Positions 1-9,065 of a DNA stretch of 15,319 nucleotides are shown here, piece after piece. The notes beneath the pieces are model-generated. The model did no database searches and was not told the DNA's origin. It saw nothing but the letters and a program-made list of their open reading frames with translations. The DNA is taken from contig BQKZ01000386.1 of the NCBI GenBank assembly GCA_036244855.1, positions 141,555 through 156,873 of the forward strand. Reading direction: 5' to 3'. A program made the translations under genes and the position numbers. Each line of letters begins with the position of its first letter. Position 1 is the first letter of the stretch. This DNA comes from Temnopleurus reevesii (lineage: Eukaryota > Echinodermata > Echinoidea > Temnopleuroida > Temnopleuridae).

Positions 1-139
1 ACATTTTCTTCTTTTTCTCGAAAAGTAGACAAAATTGTTCTTTTCTCTTCAAGTATGAAATGGACATTCTGATTCTGCATGCATGTCGGAATGAATTTTG
101 AGGATTTATTGTCTACTTTTCTAGAAAAAGAAGAAAATG
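1..139. mobile_element. Fold-back MITE-like element with about 33-bp terminal inverted repeats
   Basis: The first 34 bases (acattttcttctttttctcg..., ending in gtagacaaaa) return in reverse complement at 107-139 (ttgtctacttttctag... ending gaagaaaatgt), with one or two mismatches. The 70 bases between the arms code for nothing visible. The left end coincides with the window start, so any target-site duplication cannot be judged. Confidence 0.7.
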
Positions 140-600
140 TGAAATTCTGTGTACAAAGTGAATGGAGAGTTCTCCATGTTGGCAGCCATTTTATGCCTGT
201 ACGTTGCAAATTCAAGGAGCTCATGTGTGGTTTAAATGAAAATTTTGAAAATTCATAACTTTTGAATGGATTGTTGGATTTTGCTCATATTTTCACAGTT
301 TGATCATTGTATTTTTGTTCATCCACTGAGAGTGCATCATTATATGGGTGAAGTTCCCCTTTAAGCATTAGTGATTGTTTCATGGTGATAAAAGTCTCAG
401 GTGCAACTCTTGTTCAGCATTTTCCCACAGAATGAGAAGGATGGAAATTTCTTTTTTGTTCATATACCGGTAGCTATTTTCCTGCTTGAATGGAGGTCGT
501 TTACTTTGTCCCAGGCCTTTGTCCCTTCTGCTCATGGAAGTGATTTAAAAAGGGAATAGTCACAATCATGATAAAATAGTCTAGAATCATCAGTTATCTT
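140..600 (+). repeat. AT-rich intergenic/intronic DNA with a dispersed-repeat copy (about 345-540)
   Basis: The segment at about 370-535 (cttgttcagcattttcccac, gaatgagaaggatgg, ggaggtcgtttactttgtcc, aggcctttgtcccttctg) is closely matched at 11550-11715, and in parts at 5160-5230, 11040-11215 and 14650-14935. It is therefore a member of a dispersed family. The flanking part, 140-345, is AT-rich with no gene-like feature. Confidence 0.65.
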
Positions 601-719
601 GTGGCAAGAGTACGGAAATAGTTAAAAAGAGAAAACAATAACAAGAATTGATAAGATACAATGCAAATGCCCAAAGCGGGGTTTCCAGAGGAATTGAAAA
701 TTATTAGGGGCCAGCCTTC

Positions 720-847
720 TAAACAAGCCTCGCTTCTTTGTTGGCTTCTTTTTCCATTTCTTTTGTATATTACTATTATTTATGATATGTTTTTTGTATG
801 AATCTTCAAAGAAATGAAAAAATAAAATGATTTGATTTGATTTGAAT
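720..847 (+). mobile_element. Retroposon-like 3' tail with (TTTGA)n
   Basis: T-rich sequence leads into tgtatgaatcttcaaagaaa, an aataaa, and then a short run of TTTGA repeats at 828-845. Many non-LTR retrotransposons and SINEs in invertebrates end in such an A-rich stretch followed by a simple repeat. No reverse-transcriptase frame is present, so this would be a 5'-truncated relic. The minus-strand open frame covering it is not gene-like. Confidence 0.35.
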
Positions 848-922
848 TGTCCATTTAGGACATCCAAAGAGGCAAAACGGGGAATTCTAAATTGTGCTTT
901 TGAGAAGCTGAGAGTGTGAGGG

Positions 923-1371
923 TTAACCCATTCAGGACAGGAATTATTTTACAAAAATTCACTCACTATACCTTTCCTAAATTGGCAACACTAATTTTTT
1001 TTATTTCTGTAGAACATTCAATTAAATGTTTCGTTACCATATTGAATTTTCTTTTATATCAAAAAGCGTACTAAAAAGCTATGTAAAAAACACATATCAA
1101 AAAGTAAAAAGTTGCAAATTTGTGTGGAAAATAGTGATTTTTAAATGATGTCTGCATTGCCATTTTAAGGATTTATGTCCATTTTTAGGGATTTTTTTCA
1201 CTAGAAAAATTCTCTGCATCCAGCCCCAAATGATGAGAAAAAATGGTCAGATTAAGTGCAGAACGTTTTATCTTTACTGTATGTTCATGCATCTGGTATA
1301 TTTTTAGAGCACTACAGATAAAGTTATTGAAACAAAACACAAAATGTGTTCTATCGGCCTCAAAGGGTTAA
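923..1371. mobile_element. piggyBac-like MITE flanked by TTAA
   Basis: A 449-base segment starts TTAACCCATTCAGGAC and ends GGCCTCAAAGGGTTAA, whose reverse complement is TTAACCCTTTGAGGCC. TTAA target sites followed by inverted CCC ends are the hallmark of the piggyBac superfamily. The interior is AT-rich and has no transposase frame, so it is non-autonomous. The terminal repeats match at roughly 13 of 16 positions. Confidence 0.75.
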
Positions 1372-1855
1372 TCGATAAAGGGGTGTACCACCCGACCCCC
1401 TGGTGTTCCATCCATCAAGGTAATTGTTTTGATCGCTACATTTCTAATCACCACAAAGATGCCACTTCCTCCGACCGTCGAACCCATCACCGCGCTATTG
1501 GGCCGACGCCAGCGCTCGACTTTGACTCTCGTAGACCATGTACTACTGGGCGGTTGTTTGCCAGTTGCGTTTCGGGAACCGTTGCCAGGTTTCTGCTGCG
1601 AGAGTTCGCCTCGTGGCGCCCCTGTATCATATGCCTCGGTGTATTGTTAACCAGTCATCGCTGACGGCGAATACTTATGATATTTTTGTCAGATGAGATG
1701 ACGGTGGATGGATTGATAGAATAGCTCACGCGAGAGTCATGATGTGGTCCGTTTCGGATGTAGTTGTCGGATTTGATTAGGGGGATTATCGCAGCCGCTT
1801 CGGTGTCATGATCAAGTCGAGCCAGGGCGGAAGTTGAGGATGTGATGATCGTTTC
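1372..1855. other. GC- and CpG-rich segment of unknown role
   Basis: Base composition rises sharply just after the TTAA element: many CG dinucleotides (gaccgtcgaacc, ggccgacgccagcgctcg, gacggcgaat) and about 55% GC around 1480-1640. Two overlapping + frames (1344-1664 and 1429-1650) are open, but their translations show no domain I recognise and the minus strand is broken. It could be a promoter or 5' untranslated exon, or the relic of a more GC-rich mobile element. Confidence 0.4.
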
Positions 1856-3000
1856 TTCTAGAGATATGTTCTGGCCAGCGTGTCCTATTCGTAGATATAG
1901 TGGTATTGTGCAATTGGTACATTCAAATCAATGTTTGATCTTGGTCAGCCTATCTCATGGCGTGAATTTATGTGTGGATTTCAAGGGATTGTTTGGATTG
2001 TGAAATTTTGTATAATATGTTTGTTTTGAAAAGGATTTATTGCGCTCCATTTGTAGCTATGAAGTACTCAGCCCACTTCATCACATCATTTTCCATCTGA
2101 ATTTTGTTGTAGCCATCTGGAGATCCAAATGAATGTTTGAGTTTGGTTAGCCTAACTCCTAGCGCAAATTTCCGTCTGGATTTCAAGGAATTGTTGGGAT
2201 TGTGTATAGAATCTGTTTGCTATAAAAAGAATTTATCACAGCATTTCGCCATTGAATTGTAGCAAGGAATGTTTAAGTAATGTACTCGGCTGAAATTATC
2301 GCATCATTTTGCATCTGAATTTTGTTGTAACCANTTCTAGAGATATGTTCTGGCCAGCGTGTCCTATTCGTAGATATAGTGGTATTGTGCAATTGGTACA
2401 TTCAAATCAATGTTTGATCTTGGTCAGCCTATCTCATGGCGTGAATTTATGTGTGGATTTCAAGGGATTGTTTGGATTGTGAAATTTTGTATAATATGTT
2501 TGTTTTTAAAAGGATTTATTGCGCTCCATTTGTAGCTATGAAGTACTCAGCCCACTTCATCACATCATTTTCCATCTGAATTTTTTTGTAACCATCTGGA
2601 GATTCAAAGGAATGTTTGAGCTTGGTTAGCCTAACTCCTAGTTCAAATTTTCGTCTGGATTTCAAGGAATTGTTTGGATCGTGTGTAGAATTTGTTCATT
2701 TTAAGAAGGTTTATCGCTACTATATTCTGCCAAATGGTGCGATAGCTTTTTGCAATCTATAATTGTTACGACAATCTTACTGTTTTCCATCTGGATGTTG
2801 TAATAAGCATTCATACACATTAGAGATGTTCTGCCCAGTGATGCAATACCATTGCGTAATCAGTGTTAGCCTACTCATCGCTTCCGTTTCTATGTAATCC
2901 ACTTTCACATCTGAAAGATTTCCTTGAATTGTTTTGAAAATGCTTATGTTATAAACAAGAAGGATTTATTGCTTCAATCTTCAAAAGGTGTACTGTCCAT
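1856..3000. repeat. Diverged tandem array, unit about 202 bp, with a near-identical duplicated block
   Basis: Landmarks recur: atgtttgatcttggtcagcc (1931), atgtttgagtttggttagcc (2133), the first form again (2410) and atgtttgagcttggttagcc (2612). This gives a 202-base period with alternating unit types. Each unit also carries a ggatttcaaggrattg stretch and catcattttccatctgaat. A more degraded unit follows at about 2820-2990 (agagatgttctgcccag, aaggatttattgc). Block 1856-2105 is almost identical to 2335-2584, with an N at 2334 directly before the second copy. Confidence 0.8.
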
Positions 3001-3521
3001 TGTTGTACAGAACAAGTGCAATCAATGCTCTACAAATATACCGGTCTTATCATTTTCCTACAGGAGAATAATAGAGGAATTGATTGAATTTTGACAAATG
3101 TTGTTGAAAGGATCCATATCTTTGAGACCTTTTGAAATGCAACTGGATGCCCCCTGCAGAGATGTTTCTTCCGTTTTCGGATGACTGTTCAAACCGTTAT
3201 AGTCATATTTATTTCTGAAACGAGTTAAAATCATCTGCAGCTATTCTTGTTGTATGATGGAGAAACATTTTCTGGAGTGTTTCCGGTAACCCGTTTATGT
3301 TCCATGTGAGATATTTACTTTAAAGACCATCGGAAACCTGAGATCAGCGACAATTATTTAATTGAATTCAAATTTCATGAAGAAACTTTCAAGTTCCGAC
3401 TCTCGACTATGAACCAATGTTTCGTCATCTGGAGAAATTTGATGAACCAGTTGCTTTCTGTTGGATTAGTTTTGTAATTTTGAGACAGTGGAGGATTATC
3501 TTTGGAACTTGCTTGTTTTGA
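3001..3521. other. Unannotated AT-rich stretch
   Basis: No gene, RNA or clear repeat was recognised here. A + frame is open from 3381 to a stop at 3519, but shows no recognisable protein features. Confidence 0.5.
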
Positions 3522-3557
3522 AAGACATTCTTAGTTTGGAGACCATCCAAAGTCAAG

Positions 3558-3613
3558 ATGTTCGACCGCTTCTATACTCTAATTGATGACTCTAACCTTG
3601 CCTATTACAGCTT
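3558..3613 (+). other. Candidate alternative first coding exon (speculative)
   Basis: An ATG opens 18 codons plus two bases (MFDRFYTLIDDSNLAYYS, then TT) and stops at a strong donor, CTT|gtaagtat, at 3613/3614. The frame is open back to a stop at 3519-3521. Ending with two bases, it is phase-compatible with the exon at 9926, which starts with one base: TT+C gives Phe, joining to RLPSTEG. I do not recognise the peptide. Phase compatibility has a one-in-three chance by accident, and no transcript evidence is available, so this is a weak candidate. Confidence 0.22.
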
Positions 3614-3805
3614 GTAAGTATAAGCAATACTTGTTTCGTTGCTTCAGCATGCCACTTTTGAAAAATAGTGTCAGTCGGTTTTAATTTTAGTACTATTTTT
3701 TTTAGTTCTGACTAAATTTTATGTAAAGACAATTAGATTGAAATCTTCAGCCTCTACCATTCCCCAAATAAATATAGTATCCAGAAACAGATTATTATTT
3801 CTGTG

Positions 3806-3958
3806 TACAGTCAAACCTTTCTATAAAGACAACCCAAAGGAGATGAAAAGTGGGTCTTTAACAGCAGGAGGTCTCTATTTACATGAAAATTGTGTGCTAG
3901 GGAGTCGAGAAAGGTGGTCTTTATAGACAGGTGGTCTTTCTAAACATGTTGGACTGTA
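3806..3958. mobile_element. mariner/Tc1-type MITE with TACAGTC ends
   Basis: A 153-base element starts TACAGTCAAACCTTTCTATA and ends with GTTGGACTGTA, so the termini are inverted repeats opening TACAGTC. A second, inner inverted match is tataaagac near the left end with gtctttataga on the right. TA at both ends fits Tc1/mariner insertion into TA dinucleotides. The frame at 3738-3926 simply crosses it and is not a gene. No transposase is present. Confidence 0.75.
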
Positions 3959-4752
3959 TATGAAAATAATGATTTTGCATTTTTGGGACTAAAATAAGAA
4001 CAGTAAACCATTTTGAATGACTCTTTTTTCCATATTTCATATGCATTCATGAATCACTTGATTTCTTAATGTGAATGAAAAGTAAATCGGACAAAAAAGC
4101 AACTAAACAACTCTCTTTTTGGCCTTATGATGATATGCATGTTCACGTCACAACTTTCCTTATGAATATGTTTAAGGAAAAGATACACAGAGAACATCTC
4201 TGTAAAAATTCTATTGCACCTCATGTGAATGGCTATTGGCCAATTATTAGGTTACGATGCATACAAAATCATAATCAATAATGCAAATGTGTTGAAGGTA
4301 ATTATTCTATGAAGTAATGAAGTAATTCATCTAAAATTTGCATAACAAATTTTGAGAGATTTTGACAGATTCTTGAATATTTACCAGTAAATTTAAAGTA
4401 CATAGCAACTAAATAGGCATTCAACAGTATCAAAGTTGACGTTTTATCCAGGAGGCTGGTTTTATGCACGTTTCTTGCCTGCAAACATAGTTACGTATAA
4501 TTCTTAATAAACCTGTAAATAACAATTGAACTACAATACTTGGAATCCAGTTTGCTTAAACAATGTTTGTTGTTATGCCAGCAAGTCTTGGGCAAGCTTT
4601 TGGGTTGTAAACTTGCAATAATGTGTTAGATTGTGCAAACATGTTAGTGAGACTGCCTGTTGTTGTTGTTTTCTTTTTTTTCATTTGATGCTTGTTTTTT
4701 CTTTTTGTCCCACCTGCAAAGGCAATGAACATGCTGGAAAGAGGATTTGCCT
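3959..4752. other. AT-rich non-coding stretch
   Basis: About 800 bases with no recognised gene. Open frames at 4075-4281 (+), 4302-4484 (-) and 4556-4774 (-) are short and have no homology I recognise, no codon bias and no splice context. A TG-rich and T-rich tract lies near 4658-4702. Confidence 0.5.
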
Positions 4753-4808
4753 TCACTGTGAATAGAAGGGACAAAGGATTAGGAAATGTAAATAACTTTC
4801 ATTCAAGA
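4753..4808 (-). repeat. Partial copy of the cacagtg-ended dispersed repeat
   Basis: The sequence cactgtgaatagaagggaca, then aaaggatt and gtaaataactttcattcaag, is the reverse complement of the right part of the repeat seen at 500-540, 5170-5232 and 11680-11722 (ttgaatg..gtttactttgtcc, cctttgtccc, ttctgctcacagt). Confidence 0.6.
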
Positions 4809-4836
4809 CTTCACAATACATACATTGTAGCTAGAT

Positions 4837-5042
4837 GCTAGTCTGCCAGAACAGACCCTTGGGTTTCGTTGTGTGCATACACAGAGAGTGATACAGGGTA
4901 TGTATTGTGTGTCTCATTGTGTGTCTCATGCTGAGGATAGAGCAATGCTGTATGTGTGTGATGTAGTCACACAATGCATACCCTGTATCATGCTCTGCGC
5001 ACGCACCCACCGAAAGTCTAGGGTATGTGCTTGCAAACTAGC
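4837..5042. mobile_element. Palindromic fold-back element, copy 1
   Basis: A 206-base imperfect palindrome. The left arm runs gctagtctgccagaacagac, then tgtgtgcatacacag and tgatacagggtatgtattgt. The right arm returns acaatgcataccctgtatca, then ctgcgcacgcaccc and gcttgcaaactagc. The arms are about 75 bases with scattered mismatches. The same element recurs twice within the next 600 bases. It encodes nothing; its likely nature is a MITE able to form a long hairpin. Confidence 0.75.
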
Positions 5043-5159
5043 CTGATGCCTCCAAAAGAAATGTTGATCCTTCCCTCTTACTCTAGGGAGAAAAATTGAA
5101 CAGGTGTCACAAATGATCAGTGATTAAACAGGGAAGCAACTTTCATTTATGTTCATGAA

Positions 5160-5240
5160 GCTATTGTGAAGGCTGGAATGAAGATGTTTACTTTGTCCAT
5201 TTCCTTTGTACCTTCTGCTCACAGTCACAGTGCTTAGTAT
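5160..5240 (+). repeat. Partial copy of the cacagtg-ended dispersed repeat
   Basis: The sequence gtttactttgtccatttcct, then ttgtaccttctgctcacagt, matches the right half of the family in + orientation. It sits directly before palindrome copy 2, as the minus-oriented copy at 4753 sits before palindrome copy 1. Confidence 0.6.
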
Positions 5241-5250
5241 GCTATCACAG

Positions 5251-5457
5251 TAGTCTGCCAGCACAGACCCTAGGCTTTTGGTGTGTGCATGCGCAGAGTG
5301 TGATACAAGATATGCATTGTGTGACTACATCACACACAGCATTACTTCTTTCCTCCAGCCAAGCAATGCTGTGTGTGATGTACATACCCAATGCATACCC
5401 TGTATCACGCTCTGCACATGTGTACAACGAAAGCCAAGGGTCTGTTCTGGCAGACTA
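5251..5457. mobile_element. Palindromic fold-back element, copy 2
   Basis: A 207-base imperfect palindrome with ends tagtctgcca / tggcagacta and inner matches such as tgtgtgcatgcgcagag with ctctgcacatgtgtaca, and tatgcattgtgtga with caatgcata. The centre holds cattacttctttcctccagc. Because it is self-complementary, translations of both strands give near-copies of one peptide (CDTRYALCDYITHSI on +, DTGYALGMYITHSI on -). This explains the overlapping open frames at 5245-5627. Confidence 0.8.
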
Positions 5458-5460
5458 GCG

Positions 5461-5618
5461 TGATACAGGTTAATACATTTTGTGAATACATCACATAGCA
5501 TTGCTTCTTTCAAAAAGCTGATGAAAGTTCTGTGTGTGATGTAGTCACATAATGCATACCCTGTATCAAGCTCTGTGCATGCACACACCGAAAGCCTAGG
5601 GTCTGTGCTTGCAGACCA
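5461..5618. mobile_element. Palindromic fold-back element, copy 3 (left arm truncated)
   Basis: It starts inside the left arm at tgatacaggttaat. It keeps the centre (cattgcttctttcaaaaagc) and has a full right arm: tgtagtcacataatgcatac, cctgtatcaagctctgtgca, then ccgaaagcctagggtctgtg and cttgcagacca. It abuts copy 2 after only a few bases. Confidence 0.7.
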
Positions 5619-5639
5619 GGTCATCACTTGGCAGCGGTC

Positions 5640-6110
5640 ACAAAATTGTTGGATTATCTGGATACAGATTTCACGGGAAGAGATTTGGATTTATTCAGAC
5701 CTCGATTCCTGAAAATATGAGCAAATTTTGCAATATCATTTGGTGAAGGTGGTCACGATTTGGTCTATGCTTTTTATGATCAAGTGCATTTCTTGGAGAA
5801 GAGAACAAGGGCTTTTTTGCTTTGTCATTCATCGCATTTTGTGTAGAAGAATATTGAAAAAGAACACCCTCAAACCATAAAATAAGGGAAGTAATAGACT
5901 TGAACCAAGAGATTTCATGGTGAATGATTCAGATTTCCTTTTACTCCAGGAGTTTTTTATTCACTTTGCTGAAATAATGGCACAATTTGGTTTTTAATGA
6001 TATTTTCTATTGAGTGACATGCTTAAAAAAATTAATTAAAAAGATATCCTCAAGGAAAGGGGAATCATGTGAAACCCTGAAGGAGGATGAGGAGGATTTC
6101 GTCAGGCTTT
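5640..6110. other. AT-rich non-coding stretch
   Basis: No gene, RNA or clear repeat recognised. Short minus-strand frames reaching in from 6007 are driven by the adjacent GA-rich tract. Confidence 0.5.
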
Positions 6111-6120
6111 TGGGAGTTGA

Positions 6121-6440
6121 AGAAGGGGGGGGGGCAGAGTCAGAGGGAAAGGGAAAAGGTGTATTTGCCCTCACTGTTTCATTTTGATCAGAGAGAGAGA
6201 GAGAGAAAGGGAGATACATGTAATTTTGGAGGGGTGGAGAGAGGGAGGGAGGGAGAAAGGGATGGAGGAAGGGAGGGGGGAGGGAGGGGGCTAGTATTTG
6301 AAGATAGAGTAAGACAGAGGGTGAAGAAATTTTACAGACTGTGGGGATGGCAGAGAAGGAACAATGATATTTATATCATAAATCCTTTTCTCAGGGGAGA
6401 GAGAGAGGGAAATAGAGAGAAAGAGACAGCAATAGAGACT
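6121..6440 (+). repeat. GA-rich low-complexity tract
   Basis: Purine-dominated sequence on the + strand with runs of gagagagagag and gggagggaggga, plus a G run at about 6125-6134. It is interrupted by about 6285-6385 of ordinary sequence and resumes at 6398 as gagagagagggaaatagaga. The frames at 6007-6219, 6087-6473 and 6291-6491 consist mostly of Arg/Glu/Gly or Ser/Leu/Pro simple-repeat translation and are not genes. Confidence 0.85.
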
Positions 6441-6690
6441 GACAGCTTTAGAAGACGGAAGCTCAAATCTTGAATCCCTCACACCAGCCATTCACTCACT
6501 TCTCTGCTACTAGTCTGTAGCTTTTTTAGATCACCCCAATGATGATCACCGGCCGACCGGTAAACATCAAGAGTCTGACTCAGTTGATGGTCTTTGGATG
6601 AACCCGCTCCGTCTCTGAGGTTTTCAAAATTTTTAAGTCTCTCTTCCTCCGCGACAGGACTGTATATTTTGATGCAGCGTTACCTGCGTT
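6441..6690. other. Unannotated stretch with a small CG-rich spot
   Basis: Ordinary non-coding sequence. One spot, accggccgaccggtaaac at about 6549, is CG-rich and contains a donor-like CG|gtaaac, but no supported exon leads into it. Confidence 0.35.
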
Positions 6691-6694
6691 TAAG

Positions 6695-7050
6695 AATACT
6701 GTAACTGAAGCTTGAATTAATTAAAACTACTGCATACATATTGTCTGTGTTTGCCAACGACTTCAGCAATAGATCTGAGGGGACGACTTCAGAGAATTCT
6801 TGTCATGTCTTCTATCTCTTAGATGTTCCAAACGACATGAACATTTTTCTTTATGACGACAACATCATTAACTTTCGAGACTAACTGTAGCTTGAAAGAA
6901 TTTAAACTACTGCAAACATGTACATGTATGTCAACGGCCGCAGCAACAAGATTTGCCAAGACGACTTCAACAAATTCTGCAACTGTCTTCCGTTTTTAAG
7001 AAGTTCAAACAGCACCATGGAATTTTTTTCATGATGTTGTCAACCTCTTG
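6695..7050. repeat. Two-unit diverged tandem repeat, period about 180 bp
   Basis: The first unit has gtaactgaagcttgaattaa, ttaaaactactgca, acgacttcag, agaattct and tgtcttctatctcttaga. The second repeats these as ctaactgtagcttgaaagaa, tttaaactactgca, acgacttcaa, aaattctgca and tgtcttccgtttttaaga. The shared gcttgaa lies at 6710 and 6890, giving a 180-base period. The units differ at roughly a quarter of positions. Confidence 0.65.
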
Positions 7051-7213
7051 TTTTGAATTTCAACTTCTTCTTTTGAATTGTTACATCATAGATTAATGCA
7101 CTTGTAAGGCAAATTTGGGTATCCTCAATATTCTTGGTAAATGGCAATCATGCGAATGAACTTGCGACATAAAGACAAAATGAGACTTCTAGACGCAACT
7201 ATTTTACAGCTGA

Positions 7214-7252
7214 GCTACATGTAGCAACAAAACCAAGGAGAAATTTCTCCTT
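7214..7252. other. Two perfect short palindromes
   Basis: GCTACATGTAGC (7214-7225) and AAGGAGAAATTTCTCCTT (7235-7252) are both exact palindromes, nine bases apart. No coding or RNA gene context was recognised. They could be hairpin ends of a decayed MITE or binding sites for a dimeric factor. Confidence 0.45.
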
Positions 7253-7259
7253 AGTTATA

Positions 7260-8155
7260 AGCCTTGGATCAGGAAATATCATTGATCTTCACCTTCTGGG
7301 GTATTACGCCTTGTTACGATCGTTGTATACATGTCTTTGGCAAGGCCAGTGGACGAAATGTAAATTTTTGAAAGTGTGCCAATGTCATTGGAAAGTGAAT
7401 CAACAGAACGTCAGTCTGGCTGTAGCCTAGTGCTGTAATAGTGAACAAAATAATTGAGGAATAGTATTGAGTATCGACAGTACCCTTCTAGCTTTTTGGT
7501 GATTTCCACCAGAGCTTCTGCCAGTGCCTGTGTTTTATAAGACAGATAGAAATAACAGATGTTATTCATTCATGCAGTCATGTTTGCTAATGATTTTAAA
7601 GTGTTATACACTTCTATTCTTTGAATGAAGGAAATAGCACAATTGATTCAGAGGAGTTCATGAACACAATTTATTCTGCAGCTTTGGTGATTTTACCACC
7701 AAAGAAAAATCTGTAAGAAAATTCATTGAAGTCCCGTGTTCTGTTATTTTGATATAAAAGGAATAACATTTACTCTGCAGAGCTCTAATGATAATAGTGA
7801 TTTCATCGCTTAAGACAAATTGATGATTATAAAAATTTACTGGCGCCCCTTGTGTGTGTGGCACTTTTCATAATCATAATAAAGATGCAGGAAGGAACTG
7901 CAGGAAACTCTTGGCTAACAATATTTCTTTCTTCGGTTGAAACAAGCGTGTAGTTTGCCAAAACGATCAACCCGTTTCTTGAGTTTCTTACGTTTGTACA
8001 TCAACATCCACAGGATTCGTAATGAGGCCTTTATCTAAGTCGAACAGATCATCATTCAGCGGTCTAGTTTCTTGATGGGGATCCATTGTCTTGAATGGGG
8101 ATGTAAGGATTACGAAGGATTACGACATTCAAAACAATCACTGGCCTACTTCTGC
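7260..8155. other. AT-rich non-coding stretch
   Basis: Nearly 900 bases with no recognised gene or clear repeat. The minus frame at 7658-7864 shows no recognisable features. A local duplication, aaggattacgaaggattacg, lies at about 8105-8125. Confidence 0.5.
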
Positions 8156-8159
8156 ATCT

Positions 8160-9065
8160 ACCTTTCATTCATCACTTAATATAAATTTTATAGATAAGCA
8201 CTGGATAAGGAAGGAGATCAGTTAGAGAGTGAAAAGTGATAATTTTTATTTGTCTTCCTGTACATTCTGTCCGCATTTAATGCTTGGAGTCGACATTCAA
8301 TATGTTTACTTGAGAGGGACCTATCCTTCATTCATGATAATGTGTGTCGCTACGCTGGACAACCATGTTGACCAGTTAGAGATTGAGACTGTTCATTCCT
8401 GATGCATTTATTGCTTTTAGTCGGTAATAAAAGATTTTCACTCAAGAGGGAACTACTTGTAGAAGTGGTGTAATCTTTCATTCATCATTATATGTGTCGC
8501 TACGCTGGGCAAAGTAAGCTGATCAGTTGGAGAGCCACAAGTACTTCTTTATGACCTTTCATTTGTCATCTGCTGCTATGCTTGGCAAAGGTCATCTGGA
8601 TAGCCAGTAGTGATCTACATAATGTTTCATATTATATTTGGCGAATGGAGATTGATTCACCTGAGAGCTTGAAGTGATACAAAAAAAATGTTGCTATGAT
8701 GGGCAATACCACTTTGAAACCAAGGAGCGCTAAGTAATGGAATCTATGTATTTTTCGTCATGCATGAGTTGATATTTCGGGAAAGACTGCTGATCAACTG
8801 AAGAGTTACAAAAGAAGTGATCTGTTTTCTTCACCATACGTGTTGCAGTTTTATATGTATTGGCATAATATGCTTGAGTACACTTTTGTTTTATCTTTCA
8901 TTCGTCATACTGTACTCTTCCTGAGAGTTGCTATGTCAGGCAAAACCAGCTTGAGAGCTGCTAATTCTGTATTAGCTACACATAACATCCATGATCCTGG
9001 TTCTGTCTGACAAAACAGCTGGTTGATTGGATATTGGAGTAATATCAGATTCTGTTTTTGTCATT
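8160..9065. repeat. Degenerate tandem array built on a ttcattcrtca / gctaygctgggcaa motif
   Basis: The same ordered words recur with drift: (c)tttcattcatcat at 8163, 8328, 8478, 8557 and 8898; gtcgctacgctggacaa (8346), gtcgctacgctgggcaa (8496), tgctatgcttggcaa (8573), tgctatgatgggcaa (8692) and tgctatgtcaggcaa (8930); and gatcagttggagagccacaa (8521) with gatcaactgaagagttacaa (8792). Unit lengths vary from about 75 to 170 bases, so it is an old, indel-ridden array. No open frame of note. Confidence 0.65.

Noticed and set aside
1344..1664. 106-codon + open frame in the CpG-rich block
   Set aside because: No recognisable domain, an overlapping alternative frame is also open, and few stops are expected in GC-rich DNA. 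Kept only as an unexplained CpG-rich region.
1856..3000. CRISPR-like array
   Set aside because: Units are about 202 bases, diverged and contiguous without short identical repeats and unique spacers, and the genome is eukaryotic.
5245..5627. Overlapping open frames on both strands with Cys-rich, similar peptides
   Set aside because: They are mirror translations of a palindromic repeat, not a gene family.
6087..6473. 128-codon + frame, the longest in the window
   Set aside because: It is Arg/Glu/Gly-rich translation of the GA tract, without any domain.
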